A stretch of DNA of 34,772 nt from an uncultured bacterium. GTDB lineage: Bacteria > Auribacterota > Erginobacteria > Erginobacterales > Erginobacteraceae. The notes under the pieces are model-generated. The model was not told where the DNA came from. It saw only the letters and a program-made list of their open reading frames with translations, and made no database searches. Positions 7,521-15,243 of the stretch are shown here, piece after piece; positions within the stretch are counted from its first letter, which is position 1, and each line of letters starts with the position of its first letter. A program made the position numbers and the translations under genes. Where the stretch lies: NCBI GenBank assembly GCA_937885075.1, contig CAKZYZ010000071.1, positions 1 through 34,772 of the forward strand. The letters are read 5' to 3'.

Positions 7521-7862
7521 TCATAAAATTGATAGCAGCAACAGCAATCCGATCCAGGGCCATGGCAGAATCGCGGCGCCGGACCATACGCCCGATTTAT
7601 CCGATCCCGCTCCGCGGATCAGACAGTATAGAGTCAGGAGACAGAATAGAGCCAGCAACGATTCATATCGCTGGATAATGTAAGTAACGCTCCCGGTCCG
7701 GAGAGGATGAACCAGCTATATAGCCGCCGCGGCAAAGGCCGGGCCGAAGGCGGCCCGTTGGCACCAGAGTGATAACAATCTCCGGCGAATAATACCCGGG
7801 AGGAGCAGGCCGGCGGAAAGATGGATGAGCAGATTAACCGCGAAGAAACTGACAAATAATCT
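7521..7862 (-). pseudogene. Remnant of a TMTC/DUF1736-type membrane protein
   Basis: This is not an intact ORF. Read on the minus strand in the frame of the stop at 7521-7523, the translation includes FAVNLLIHLSAGLLL, then LVHPLRTGSVTYIIQRYESL and LALFCLLTLYCLIRG. This matches the conserved block of TMTC-like (DUF1736) polytopic O-mannosyltransferase-type proteins, whose usual form is HPLQTESVTYIVQR. An in-frame TAG at 7716-7718 replaces the Trp normally found before LVHP. Near 7560 the match seems to move to another frame (AMALDRIAV), suggesting a frameshift. Both the N-terminal loops and the C-terminal TPR part are missing. The fragment begins immediately after the stop of the GT2 gene in the same frame. 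It is a dead relative of the neighbouring GT-C/TPR genes; the family assignment is from motif recognition. Confidence 0.7.
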
Positions 7863-8603
7863 TTATTTCCCGCTCCGGGTATATCTCCCCTTCCAGTCAT
7901 TGAGGCGAACCTGGCAAATTTCTCTAAACATTGCCAGTGAATCCCGGATAGGGCTCACTGAACTCCCCTCCGCGTTAATCCATCGAACAGGGATTTCTTC
8001 AATAGCAAAGCCAAGCTTACGGGCCAGGAAGAGGATTTCAACATCAAAGGCGAAGCCTTCAATCAGGCAGAGTGAGAAGATATCTTCAACCGCCTTCCGG
8101 GAAAAACTTTTGAATCCGCACTGGGTATCGATAATGCCTTTGACCGCCAGCAACTGGACCATCCCGTTAAAGACCCGGCCCATCAGCTTCCGGTAGAAGG
8201 GCTGACGAACCACAATTTCCGAATCCTGTAAACTCCGGGAACCTATAACGATATCGGAGCCGGATTTTAATAGAGGCAGAAACTTCTCCACCTCTTCAAT
8301 TGGAGTGGAGAGGTCAGCATCGGAAAAAAGAATATACTCCCCTTTTGCCAGGGCGGCGCCTTCCCGGACGGAATACCCTTTGCCTCGATTTTCCTTCCGA
8401 TCGATCACCTCCAGAGGGCAGCCCTCCGGCTTCCATTCCAGGGCTACCGCCGCGGTCTTATCCCGGCTCCCGTCACTGACCACTATCATCTCATAACCAT
8501 AGGACTGTGCCCGGAGATATTCATAGATTCTTGCCAGGGTAGCGAGGAGGCGGGATTCTTCGTTATAAGCCGGGATAATAACTGATAGATAAGGAGTACT
8601 CAT
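7863..8603 (-). CDS. Family 2 glycosyltransferase, dolichyl-phosphate glucosyltransferase-like
   Basis: 246 residues, GT-A fold. Visible motifs: VIIPAYNEE (8-16, nucleotide binding), SDGSRDKT (43-50), NRGKGYSVREG (72-82), the metal-binding DAD (95-97) and DTQCGFK (159-165). The order matches ALG5/DPG-synthase-type enzymes that load glucose or another hexose from a nucleotide sugar onto a polyprenyl phosphate on the cytoplasmic face. Such a product is the donor used by GT-C enzymes like the two encoded downstream. No transmembrane segment is visible, so it is probably peripheral. I placed the start at ATG 8603 (MSTPYLSV), not at 8639, because the extra 12 residues come from an AT-rich palindrome. 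GGAG in the loop of that palindrome (14 nt from ATG) is the only Shine-Dalgarno candidate. Confidence 0.85.
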   Translation of the reverse strand: MSTPYLSVIIPAYNEESRLLATLARIYEYLRAQSYGYEMIVVSDGSRDKTAAVALEWKPEGCPLEVIDRKENRGKGYSVREGAALAKGEYILFSDADLSTPIEEVEKFLPLLKSGSDIVIGSRSLQDSEIVVRQPFYRKLMGRVFNGMVQLLAVKGIIDTQCGFKSFSRKAVEDIFSLCLIEGFAFDVEILFLARKLGFAIEEIPVRWINAEGSSVSPIRDSLAMFREICQVRLNDWKGRYTRSGK

Positions 8604-8610
8604 ATATTTT

Positions 8611-8629
8611 ATTTTTTCTCCGAAAAAAT
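8611..8629 (-). promoter_or_regulatory. AT-rich palindrome with GGAG in loop, 5' of the GT2 gene (copy b)
   Basis: Arms ATTTTTTC and GAAAAAAT flank a loop that reads GGA on the coding strand, giving TTTTTTCGGAGAAAAAATAA immediately before the ATG at 8603. The Shine-Dalgarno-like GGAG would be partly hidden in the hairpin. Same design as 9422-9444. Confidence 0.5.
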
Positions 8630-8717
8630 ATGTTTGCAAGCATTGAACATAGATCTTTGTTAAATTTCAACGCAAATTTGTTGCTTAAATTCCAATTAGC
8701 ATCAGAATGGTTTTTTT

Positions 8718-8751
8718 CGGACGGATCGGACGGATCGGACCAATCGGACTG
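8718..8751. repeat. TCGGACGGATCGG repeat, copy 2
   Basis: Tandem CGGACGGATCGGACGGATCG followed by GACCAATCGGACTG. Related to 4110-4143 and 23921-23954. Confidence 0.75.
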
Positions 8752-8781
8752 TTGCGCCCTGCTTCTGCTCCTCAACCCAAA

Positions 8782-8906
8782 TTCCGCGGTCAACGACCGC
8801 GGCTACAAAGACCTGCTGCCCCGTTCCGCGGTCAACGACCGCGGCTACAAAGGCCTGTTGCCCCGTTCCGCGGTCAACGACAGCGGCTACAAAGGCCTGT
8901 TGCCCC
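8782..8906. repeat. Three tandem 42-bp units with an internal hairpin
   Basis: Units start at 8782, 8824 and 8866 and begin TTCCGCGGTCAACGACCGCG. CCGCGGTC and GACCGCGG pair around an AAC loop. The third unit has GACAGCGG, which breaks one pair. All six frames are open over the array because 42 is a multiple of three, which explains FRGQRPRLQ-type phantom ORFs. Confidence 0.85.
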
Positions 8907-8916
8907 ATTCCCTATC

Positions 8917-9420
8917 TCACAACGATTCCCGAACTCTCTTGCGCAGGCGTTTTAATTTTCCCCGGATAAGTTTTTTTGCCAGAAACCCGGCATGATCGGA
9001 GATCATCACCCCTTCCAGATGGTCGTACTCATGCTGGATTACGCGGGCCCAGAGTCCATCTGCCTCTATTCTGACAACCTCCTCCTTCTCATCAAGATAC
9101 TCCATCAGAAGAGAACTTTCTCGGCGGACATCGACATAAATTTCCGGGAGGCTCAGACAACCCTCCTCGCTCACCACGGAACCATCGGACTCGATAATCC
9201 TGGGATTGATGAAGACCTTGAGCCTTCCCCCTCCGTCCGCTATGAATATTCTCCGGGCTACTCCGATCTGATTCGCGGCCAGGCCTATTCCCTGATGATA
9301 GGCAAGGCTCCTCTTCATATCTCCGATCAGACTGATCAGATCGTCGGTTATCTTCTCGATCGGCAAGGCTTTCTCGCGAAGTACCGGGCTTCCGTATATT
9401 TTAACTGGGAGAATGATCAT
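8917..9420 (-). CDS. def: Peptide deformylase
   Basis: 167 residues, the normal length of the enzyme that removes the N-formyl group from nascent proteins. All three family motifs are present: GIGLAANQ (44-51), EEGCLSLP (85-92) and QHEYDHLEG (129-137). The metal ligands are Cys88, His130 and His134 and the catalytic base is Glu131. It acts in the cytoplasm at the ribosome exit. The true start is ATG 9420 (MIILPVKIYGSPVL). A longer frame from 9456 would add MRIYLFFRRKNK, which is encoded by an AT-rich palindrome shared with the end of thiD. The ATG is one base from the thiD stop, so the genes are probably co-transcribed and coupled. The usual partners fmt and priA are not adjacent. Confidence 0.96.
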   Translation of the reverse strand: MIILPVKIYGSPVLREKALPIEKITDDLISLIGDMKRSLAYHQGIGLAANQIGVARRIFIADGGGRLKVFINPRIIESDGSVVSEEGCLSLPEIYVDVRRESSLLMEYLDEKEEVVRIEADGLWARVIQHEYDHLEGVMISDHAGFLAKKLIRGKLKRLRKRVRESL

Positions 9421-9421
9421 T

Positions 9422-9444
9422 TTATTTTTTCTTCGAAAAAATAA
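9422..9444 (-). promoter_or_regulatory. AT-rich palindrome at the thiD-def junction (copy c)
   Basis: Arms TTATTTTTTC and GAAAAAATAA (10 bp) with a GAA loop on the coding strand. It encodes the last residues of ThiD (FIFSKKK), includes its stop codon and ends 1 nt before the def ATG. GAAG in loop and arm lies 10 nt before that ATG and may act as a weak ribosome binding site. Confidence 0.5.
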
Positions 9445-10222
9445 ATAGATTCGCAACCAATGCCCCCTGGCCTGGGGACAACAGGTTTTGCAAGGCCTTT
9501 ATCATAAATGTCTTGGCCCGGGTTATCGCTTCATTCGGAGATAATCCCAGGGCTAAACCGGCGGTTATCGCGGCCGAGAAGGTGCAGCCGGTTCCATGGA
9601 CTTTTTTATCGGTGAGCCGGGGGGAACGGAGGTAGCTCATCTCCTCCCCGTCATAGACCAGATCGTCAGCGTCCCGCTCGCGATGACCGCCCTTGACCAC
9701 CACATATCGGGGGCCCATCTCCCGGATGATCCGGGCGGCGGCTTCCATCTCCCGGCGGCTCTCCACCGGAAAACCTGCCAGAACCCCGGCTTCCGCCAGA
9801 TTCGGGGTCACCACTAATGCCCGCGGCAGGAGCAATTTTTTCAGCAACCCGACCGCTTCCAGCTCCAGGAGCATGTCCCCTGACGTGGCCACCATTACCG
9901 GATCAACCACCAGAAGTTCAATTTTATACTGCTCCACCTTCCGGGATACCGTTTCAATAATGGCGGCATCCCCCAGCATCCCGGTCTTGGCGGCGAGGGG
10001 TGATATATCATCCATAACCGCCTCGATCTGAGCGGCCACAATTTTTGGAGATAGTATTATAACCTCTTTAACCCCGGCGGTATTCTGTGCGGTTACCGCG
10101 GTAATCGCTGAACTGCCGAATACTCCCATCGCCTGAAAAGTCTTCAGATCCGCCTGAATCCCGGCCCCGCCGCCTGAGTCAGAGCCGGCGATGGTCAATG
10201 CTGTTGGTAACTTCTCATTCAT
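9422..10222 (-). CDS. thiD: Hydroxymethylpyrimidine/phosphomethylpyrimidine kinase
   Basis: 266 residues, ribokinase-like fold. ThiD phosphorylates HMP and then HMP-P to the pyrophosphate used in thiamine synthesis. Diagnostic segments: TIAGSDSGGGAGIQADLK (10-27), TAVTAQNT (41-48), VVDPVMVATSG (105-115), VVTPNLAEA (137-145) and HGTGCTFS (209-216) with the catalytic Cys213. Its length is typical. No other thi gene and no TPP riboswitch is visible here, so it may serve salvage or complement genes elsewhere. It starts with ATG 10222 without a clear Shine-Dalgarno. The last residues (FIFSKKK) come from the AT-rich palindrome shared with the def leader. Upstream lies lpxH on the same strand. Confidence 0.95.
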   Translation of the reverse strand: MNEKLPTALTIAGSDSGGGAGIQADLKTFQAMGVFGSSAITAVTAQNTAGVKEVIILSPKIVAAQIEAVMDDISPLAAKTGMLGDAAIIETVSRKVEQYKIELLVVDPVMVATSGDMLLELEAVGLLKKLLLPRALVVTPNLAEAGVLAGFPVESRREMEAAARIIREMGPRYVVVKGGHRERDADDLVYDGEEMSYLRSPRLTDKKVHGTGCTFSAAITAGLALGLSPNEAITRAKTFMIKALQNLLSPGQGALVANLFIFSKKK

Positions 10223-10285
10223 TAAAACTGATATTGCAGGCTTAGTTTAAAGTTAATTCGTGTAATTCGCGAAATTCGTAGTTCT

Positions 10286-10318
10286 ATTTAGTTCCCCAAG
10301 CAAAGCGAGCTAAGTTCT
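10286..10318 (+). repeat. CTAAGTTCTA stem-loop repeat, opposite orientation
   Basis: GTTCCCCAAGCAAAGCGAGC followed by TAAGTTCTA resembles the leader stem-loop family, but it points toward the 3' end of lpxH, opposite to all surrounding genes. It overlaps the lpxH stop codon. Confidence 0.5.
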
Positions 10319-11075
10319 ATTTTCTTCGTGTCTTAGTGTCTTCGTGGCTAATCCCCTCTTTCGGAGTATATTGCCGGAGATTGATCTCTCCATTGGAGAG
10401 CTCAAGATAGGAATAACGGCTGATCCAGTTACCAGTGTTAGCGTAAATCCCCTCATCATACTGAATAACTTCCGGGACATGGGTATGACCGGTGACGAAA
10501 ATATCATATCCGGTCGAGAGGATAGCTTTCGCCGCCTGACGATAATCCTCCAGTATCTCATCAGAAGCATGAATTTTAAGGTGCGCCCGGCTCAAGCCCG
10601 AGATAAATTCACCGAGGGGAACACCGATGTTCGGATGGAGGATCTTATAGACATTCTGGAGAAAATGGTTGTGGAGAATCCGGCTCAGGAACTGACTTCC
10701 GCGGAGTTCATCTCCGTGAGTTACCACCAGCTTCTTCCCCTGGATCTCACCCCGGAATCCATCAGGATGGACCTTGACCCCTATATTTTCTTCAATAAAA
10801 CTGCCGATAGCGAAGTCGTGATTTCCCAGGCAGTAGTGGATTTTGGTCCCGGTCTCCGCCAGGGCCCGGAGGGCATAGAGAGTGGGGAAGTAATCAGGAC
10901 GGATCGCGTGCCGATACTCAATCCAGAAGTCAAATAAGTCTCCCACGATGAAAAGATATTCGGCCCGGAGAGCGATCTCCCGGAGGAAGTCCTGGAGGAT
11001 ACCCCCCCTCTCCCCGCAATCGGGGATATCAATTCCCAGATGAGCGTCGGAGATGAAATATGCTATTGATTTCAT
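10317..11075 (-). CDS. lpxH: UDP-2,3-diacylglucosamine diphosphatase (LpxH-type)
   Basis: 252 residues, calcineurin-like metallophosphoesterase. LpxH splits UDP-2,3-diacylglucosamine to lipid X and UMP, the fourth step of lipid A synthesis, at the inner membrane. The five metal motifs are in order: SDAHLG (9-14), GDLFDFW (45-51), GNHD (84-87), THGDE (119-123) and GHTHVP (196-201). LpxH proteins are usually about 240 residues. Here the last about ten (SHEDTKTRRK) are encoded by a dispersed repeat, so the native end is probably near Lys239. The ATG at 11075 lies 2 nt from a stem-loop repeat and has no Shine-Dalgarno. thiD and def follow on the same strand. A general phosphodiesterase cannot be excluded, but the motif spacing fits LpxH well. 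Confidence 0.88.
   Translation of the reverse strand: MKSIAYFISDAHLGIDIPDCGERGGILQDFLREIALRAEYLFIVGDLFDFWIEYRHAIRPDYFPTLYALRALAETGTKIHYCLGNHDFAIGSFIEENIGVKVHPDGFRGEIQGKKLVVTHGDELRGSQFLSRILHNHFLQNVYKILHPNIGVPLGEFISGLSRAHLKIHASDEILEDYRQAAKAILSTGYDIFVTGHTHVPEVIQYDEGIYANTGNWISRYSYLELSNGEINLRQYTPKEGISHEDTKTRRK
10319..10351 (-). repeat. HEDTKTRR-encoding repeat fused to the end of lpxH
   Basis: TTTCTTCGTGTCTTAGTGTC followed by TTCGTGGCTA, in which GTGTCTT/GTGTCTTCGTG recurs. Translated in the lpxH frame it gives the tail SHEDTKTRRK, a tail I recognise as common at gene ends in repeat-rich MAGs. Confidence 0.7.
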
Positions 11076-11077
11076 TA

Positions 11078-11314
11078 GAACTTAGCCCTCGCTTTGCTAG
11101 GGCAACTTTACCTCTAAGGAACGCAGGAAATCAGGAGAATATAAAGTAATCCCCCTCCTGCCTTCCTGCTTTCCTTAGAGGTTATTGAAATTCCGAAGCA
11201 GGAACTTAGCCCTCGGCTTTGCCTCGGGCAACTTTTCCTCTAAGGAAAGCAGGGAATTAGGAGAATTTAAAATACTCTCCCCTCCTGTCTCCCTGCTTTC
11301 CTTAGGGGTTATTG
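11078..11314. repeat. Two tandem 124-bp units, each with two stem-loops
   Basis: Units start at 11078 and 11202 with GAACTTAGCCCTCG. Each has a first stem-loop (GCCCT...AGGGC or GCCC...GGGC) and a second, larger one. In unit 1 CCTCTAAGGAACGCAGGA (11111-11128) pairs with 11164-11181; in unit 2 the arms are 11237-11255 and 11290-11308. One mismatch occurs in each. Unit 1 begins 2 nt upstream of the lpxH start codon. Confidence 0.85.
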
Positions 11315-11340
11315 TCCCGAGACTCAACATGAAACAACTC

Positions 11341-11410
11341 GGGATCCCGAAGGATTTCGGTCCCGATATTATCAATTAAGACAACCGGGATCCCGAAGTA
11401 TTTCGGGGGA
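11341..11410. repeat. GGGATCCCGAAG hairpin pair
   Basis: GGGATCCCGAAGGATTTCGG (11341) and GGGATCCCGAAGTATTTCGG (from about 11388) repeat at 47 bp; CCCGAA pairs with TTCGGG in each. No gene in 11076-11652. Downstream, 11527-11555 holds a weak possible promoter for fusA (TTGTCA, 17 bp, TAAGAT). Confidence 0.65.
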
Positions 11411-11652
11411 AAAATTCCGAAGCAGTTCTGGGAGGAGTTTTCAACCCCGATTACCTGGCCCCGCTCGGATCGAGGTTAGAAACCTCTCCCACAATCTAAA
11501 AGACCAGTTTATCCCGCATTTCAAGTTTGTCAAGATACAGTCCCATAAATAAGATTCCTCTGCTCTCTAATTTACTTGCATAAAACCTGATAATCTATAT
11601 TCTAAAGCACTTTATTAATACCTAATCTTTTCGCGGGAGTAACTCAAGTTAA

Positions 11653-13740
11653 ATGAATACTACAATACCAATCGATAAAATTCGGAATATCGGCCTGACC
11701 GCCCATATTGATGCCGGAAAAACTACGGTCACCGAACGAATTCTCTTCTTCACCGGGAAACGTCACAAGCTGGGCGAGGTTCATGACGGGGAAGCCGTCA
11801 TGGACTGGATGGTCCAGGAACAGGAACGCGGTATTACCATCACCTCCGCCGCGACCACCACCTACTGGTCAGACCACCGGATAAATATCATCGATACTCC
11901 GGGGCATGTTGATTTTACGGCTGAGGTGGAACGGTCGCTCCGGGTTCTGGACGGAACAGTGGCCCTCTTCTGTGCCGTGGGAGGGGTACAGCCTCAGTCC
12001 GAAACGGTCTGGCGTCAGGCGGAGAAATACTCCGTTCCCCGGTTGGCCTTCATAAATAAGATGGATCGGGCCGGGGCTGATTTTGATCGGGTAGTGGAAG
12101 AGATTAAAGAAGAACTCGGAGGGAACGCGGTACCGATAGTTATCCCGCTGATAGATGGGGATGAATTTCAGGGGATCATCGATCTGGTGGATATGAAGGC
12201 GATCTATTATGATGAGGCATCCCAGGGAGCAATACTTCGCTATGAAGAGATCCCGGACGATCAATTAAAGAGAGCTGAGCAGGCCCGGGAGATCATGATC
12301 GAGCGGGTCAGCGAGCAGGATGACGAACTGATGGAGCTCTTCATCAATGGCCAGCCGGCCGGTAGAGACGCTTTAATGAGTGCTATCCGGACAGCCACTA
12401 TCAAGGGAGAATTAATCCCAGTCCTCTGTGGAGCGGCCTTTAAGAATAAAGGTGTCCGGAGACTGTTGGACGCCATAGTAGCTTACCTCCCCTCCCCCAT
12501 CGATCGGCCGCCCATCATTGACTGCCGGAAAGACATTAATCGGGAGATCATCCGGAACCCGGATGACAACGCCCCCCTGGCAGCGCTCGCCTATAAGATC
12601 TCGACGGACCGCCACATGGGAAAACTCACCTATATCCGGGTCTATTCGGGGATTCTCAAGTCCGGAGAATATGTCTACAACTCCAGCCGGGAAATAAAGC
12701 AGCGGGTAGGACGGCTTTTCCTGATGCACGCCAATAAGCAGACGGCGATCGAGGAACTCCACGCCGGAGGGGTCGGCGCGGTGGTCGGACTCTCCGAAAC
12801 CGGAACCGGAGATACCATCTGCAGCAAAGAGCACCCGATTGTACTGGAGACGATCGAGTTTCCCGCGCCGGTTATCAGTGTCGCGGTCACCCCGAAGAGC
12901 CGCCCCGACCGGGAAAAGCTCTCCCGCGCCCTCTTTCGTTTATCTGAGGAAGATCCTACCTTCACCGTTAAGACCGACCAGGAGTCTGGAGAGTGCATAA
13001 TATCCGGGATGGGAGAACTCCATATCGAGATCATTATTGACCGGCTGCTCCGCGAGTTTCAGGTTAATGTCTCGGTGGGGGAACCCCAGGTCGCTTATCG
13101 CGAGACTATCCGGACCAGCGTTGAACATGAGCACAAACATGTCAAACAGACCGGGGGACACGGGCAATATGCCCACATTAAATTCCGTCTGGAACGTGGG
13201 AAACCCGGCTCCGGATTTCAGTTTGAGGATGAAGTCAAGGGAGGACGGGTACCAAAGGAATATATCCCGGCGGTGGAGCGCGGCTTTATTGACGCCATGG
13301 CGAAAGGCCCCTATGCCGGTTTTCCGATGGTTGATATCAAGGCTGTTCTATACGACGGATCAGCTCATGATGTCGACTCCTCGGAGAATGCCTTCAGGAC
13401 ATGCAGCCGGACCGGCTTCAAAGATGCCTGCAAAAAATCCGGCCTCCAGCTGCTGGAACCTATTATGAGCGTGGAAGTGACCGCGCCGGAAGAATATATC
13501 GGGGCGGTCTCCGGAAATCTCTGTTCCAAGCGGGGAAAGATCATCGGGATGGAGACCAGGGCAAAGACTGCTATCCTCAGTGGGGAGGTCCCTCTCTCCC
13601 GGATGTTCGGCTACGCGACCGAGCTCAGAACGATAACCAGCGGACGGGGGAACTTTTCCATGCACTTTGAACACTATGAAGCCGTACCATTCTCGCTGGC
13701 GGAAGAGATTGTGGCTGAGCGCAGGAAGAAAGAAGGATAA
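11653..13740 (+). CDS. fusA: Translation elongation factor G
   Basis: 695 residues, full-length EF-G, the GTPase that drives tRNA-mRNA translocation and, with RRF, ribosome recycling. G motifs: AHIDAGKTT (17-25), GITIT (60-64), DTPGH (81-85, catalytic His85) and NKMD (134-137). Domain IV is complete, with [10 protein letters not shown] in place of the common QSGGRGQYGH, and [13 protein letters not shown] at the decoding tip. Domain V has [20 protein letters not shown]. Start ATG 11653 is preceded by GGGAG 13 nt away. It is not in a str operon: no rpsL, rpsG or tuf is adjacent, and a sulfatase-fold gene follows after 12 nt. It may be the sole EF-G or a second copy. Tet(M)-type protection proteins are less likely given the canonical domain IV. 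Confidence 0.95.
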   Translation: MNTTIPIDKIRNIGLTAHIDAGKTTVTERILFFTGKRHKLGEVHDGEAVMDWMVQEQERGITITSAATTTYWSDHRINIIDTPGHVDFTAEVERSLRVLDGTVALFCAVGGVQPQSETVWRQAEKYSVPRLAFINKMDRAGADFDRVVEEIKEELGGNAVPIVIPLIDGDEFQGIIDLVDMKAIYYDEASQGAILRYEEIPDDQLKRAEQAREIMIERVSEQDDELMELFINGQPAGRDALMSAIRTATIKGELIPVLCGAAFKNKGVRRLLDAIVAYLPSPIDRPPIIDCRKDINREIIRNPDDNAPLAALAYKISTDRHMGKLTYIRVYSGILKSGEYVYNSSREIKQRVGRLFLMHANKQTAIEELHAGGVGAVVGLSETGTGDTICSKEHPIVLETIEFPAPVISVAVTPKSRPDREKLSRALFRLSEEDPTFTVKTDQESGECIISGMGELHIEIIIDRLLREFQVNVSVGEPQVAYRETIRTSVEHEHKHVKQTGGHGQYAHIKFRLERGKPGSGFQFEDEVKGGRVPKEYIPAVERGFIDAMAKGPYAGFPMVDIKAVLYDGSAHDVDSSENAFRTCSRTGFKDACKKSGLQLLEPIMSVEVTAPEEYIGAVSGNLCSKRGKIIGMETRAKTAILSGEVPLSRMFGYATELRTITSGRGNFSMHFEHYEAVPFSLAEEIVAERRKKEG

Positions 13741-13752
13741 ACTGAAAATTTA

Positions 13753-15243
13753 ATGCCGGATGATTTATTTATGCGCAACCGGTTGATGAAAAACTTGATA
13801 TTCACGGGTCCGATCTTCGCTTTCCTTTTGCTGGCAGCACTTCCCGGACCGGCAGAAGAAATCATCCCGGCGGAGACCCCGGCAGCCCGCCCGGGGAAAA
13901 AGCCTAATCTTATCCTTATCTTCCTGGACTCCCTCCGGGCGGACCATCTTGGCTGTTACGGCTACGGACGGGAAACGAGTCCGGTCATTGATAATCTTTC
14001 CCGACGGGGGGTGTTGGTCAGGAATGTGGTCTCCCCGGCCCCGGCGACTTTTCCCTCCGTGCATAGTATTATCACCTCCCGGGCCTCCAACCGATTCTTC
14101 TTAAGTCCCAGATGTTCGCTCCCGGGGAGCGAGATAACTATAGCTGAGATATTACGGGCCCGGGGGTGGAAGACCGCGGCCTTCTCCAGTAGTCCTTTGA
14201 TAATCGGACGATCGGAAAGTGGCCACTACGCGGGAGGTTTTGATCAGGGGTTTGAGACCTTCGATGATACGAATCCGGCCGGTAAAAAGTGGGGATGGGT
14301 ATCTAAGACACCGGAGGGCATAATCGACAAAGCTATCCCCTGGCTGGAGAGCAACAGCCGGGAGCGATTCTTTCTCTTTTTATATATTATGGATCCTCAC
14401 GACCGTTACCACAGTCCCGAACCATTCAACAGTCTTTACGATCCCGCTTACCATGGCCGCAAGATGGTCTCTAAAGGCGACGCCACCCACTATGAGCAAA
14501 GGATTATTCGGGGCAAGGAGTCCCGCTTGAAGGATGTTGATGTCCGGCACCTAGAAGCTCTTTATGATGGAGAGATCACCTACGCCGACACCCAGATCGG
14601 ACGTCTCCTGGATGCCATCAGAAGGCTGGGAATCGAAAAGAACTCACTGATAGTTATCACTTCCGATCATGGGGAGGAATTCTTCGATCACGGCGGTCTC
14701 AAGCATTGTTATACACTTTACCGGGAACTGATTGATATTCCCCTCATCCTCTCCTGGCCTAGCGGATTGCCGTCCGGAGTGGTTGTGGATAATCATCTCA
14801 TACAGGGAATAGATATTGTTCCCACCATCCTGGATCTGATGGGCCTTTCTGCTCCGGATGTTATGGAGGGCACCAGTATCAAACCTCTATTATTCTCTTC
14901 TGATATCTCCAGTCGCGGTTACGCCCTGAGCGAAGCTCCTTTTATTGATGCAAAGACCCTGATCACGCCGGAGTGGAAGTATATTCACCACTTCGAGACA
15001 GAACTTCTCCACCCGCACCTCGCTCCAAAGTACGCGAAAGGAAGAGCACTCTACGACCGCAAACATGACTTGAGGGAGGAGAACAACCTGGTCGATAAAC
15101 ACCCTGAGATCGCCCGCAAAATGCTGGACTTTATGCTTAAGATACTCCCCCCCGAGGAGCGTAACCGGCTGGAGAAGCGGACCCCGCTTACACTTGATGA
15201 AGATTCTATAAAGCAGCTTAAGTCGCTTGGTTACCTGCGCTGA
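13753..15243 (+). CDS. Sulfatase-fold (alkaline phosphatase superfamily) exported protein without the FGly cysteine
   Basis: 496 residues with an N-terminal hydrophobic segment (about 14-34, signal peptide or anchor), then a sulfatase domain. Metal-site elements: LIFLDSLRADHLGCYGYG (55-72; Asp59, Asp64), MDPHDRYH (213-220) and SDHGEEFFDHG (304-314). The nucleophile position reads PATFPSVHS (97-105), with Thr99 where arylsulfatases have a Cys or Ser in (C/S)xPSR. Thr is the nucleophile in phosphoethanolamine and phosphoglycerol transferases of this superfamily, so a transferase or hydrolase of phospho groups is as likely as a sulfatase. It ends LKSLGYLR, a common ending of this group. The ATG lies 12 nt after the fusA stop, suggesting co-transcription. 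The last 13 bp overlap the convergent GT4 gene. Confidence 0.8.
   Translation: MPDDLFMRNRLMKNLIFTGPIFAFLLLAALPGPAEEIIPAETPAARPGKKPNLILIFLDSLRADHLGCYGYGRETSPVIDNLSRRGVLVRNVVSPAPATFPSVHSIITSRASNRFFLSPRCSLPGSEITIAEILRARGWKTAAFSSSPLIIGRSESGHYAGGFDQGFETFDDTNPAGKKWGWVSKTPEGIIDKAIPWLESNSRERFFLFLYIMDPHDRYHSPEPFNSLYDPAYHGRKMVSKGDATHYEQRIIRGKESRLKDVDVRHLEALYDGEITYADTQIGRLLDAIRRLGIEKNSLIVITSDHGEEFFDHGGLKHCYTLYRELIDIPLILSWPSGLPSGVVVDNHLIQGIDIVPTILDLMGLSAPDVMEGTSIKPLLFSSDISSRGYALSEAPFIDAKTLITPEWKYIHHFETELLHPHLAPKYAKGRALYDRKHDLREENNLVDKHPEIARKMLDFMLKILPPEERNRLEKRTPLTLDEDSIKQLKSLGYLR

Larger units (their letters stand above)
8604..8916. repeat. Repeat-filled gap between def and the GT2 gene
   Basis: No gene. 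From the GT2 start outward: AT-rich palindrome (8611-8629), TCGGACGGATCGG repeat (8718-8751), then three tandem 42-bp hairpin units (8782-8906) that end 11 nt from the def stop codon. Confidence 0.75.

Noticed and set aside
8702-8955. Several overlapping open frames on both strands encoding FRGQRPRLQ or VAAVVDRGTG repeats
   Set aside because: They are produced by the 42-bp tandem repeat, whose length is a multiple of three, so all frames stay open. No start signal or domain supports a gene.
11175-11379. Mirror-image ORFs on both strands (KESRELGEF-type)
   Set aside because: They arise from the inverted arms of the 124-bp repeat units and carry no domain.
11653-13740. Tet(M)-type ribosomal protection protein
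   Set aside because: The length, [13 protein letters not shown] motifs and the HDVDSSE tip in domain IV fit EF-G.
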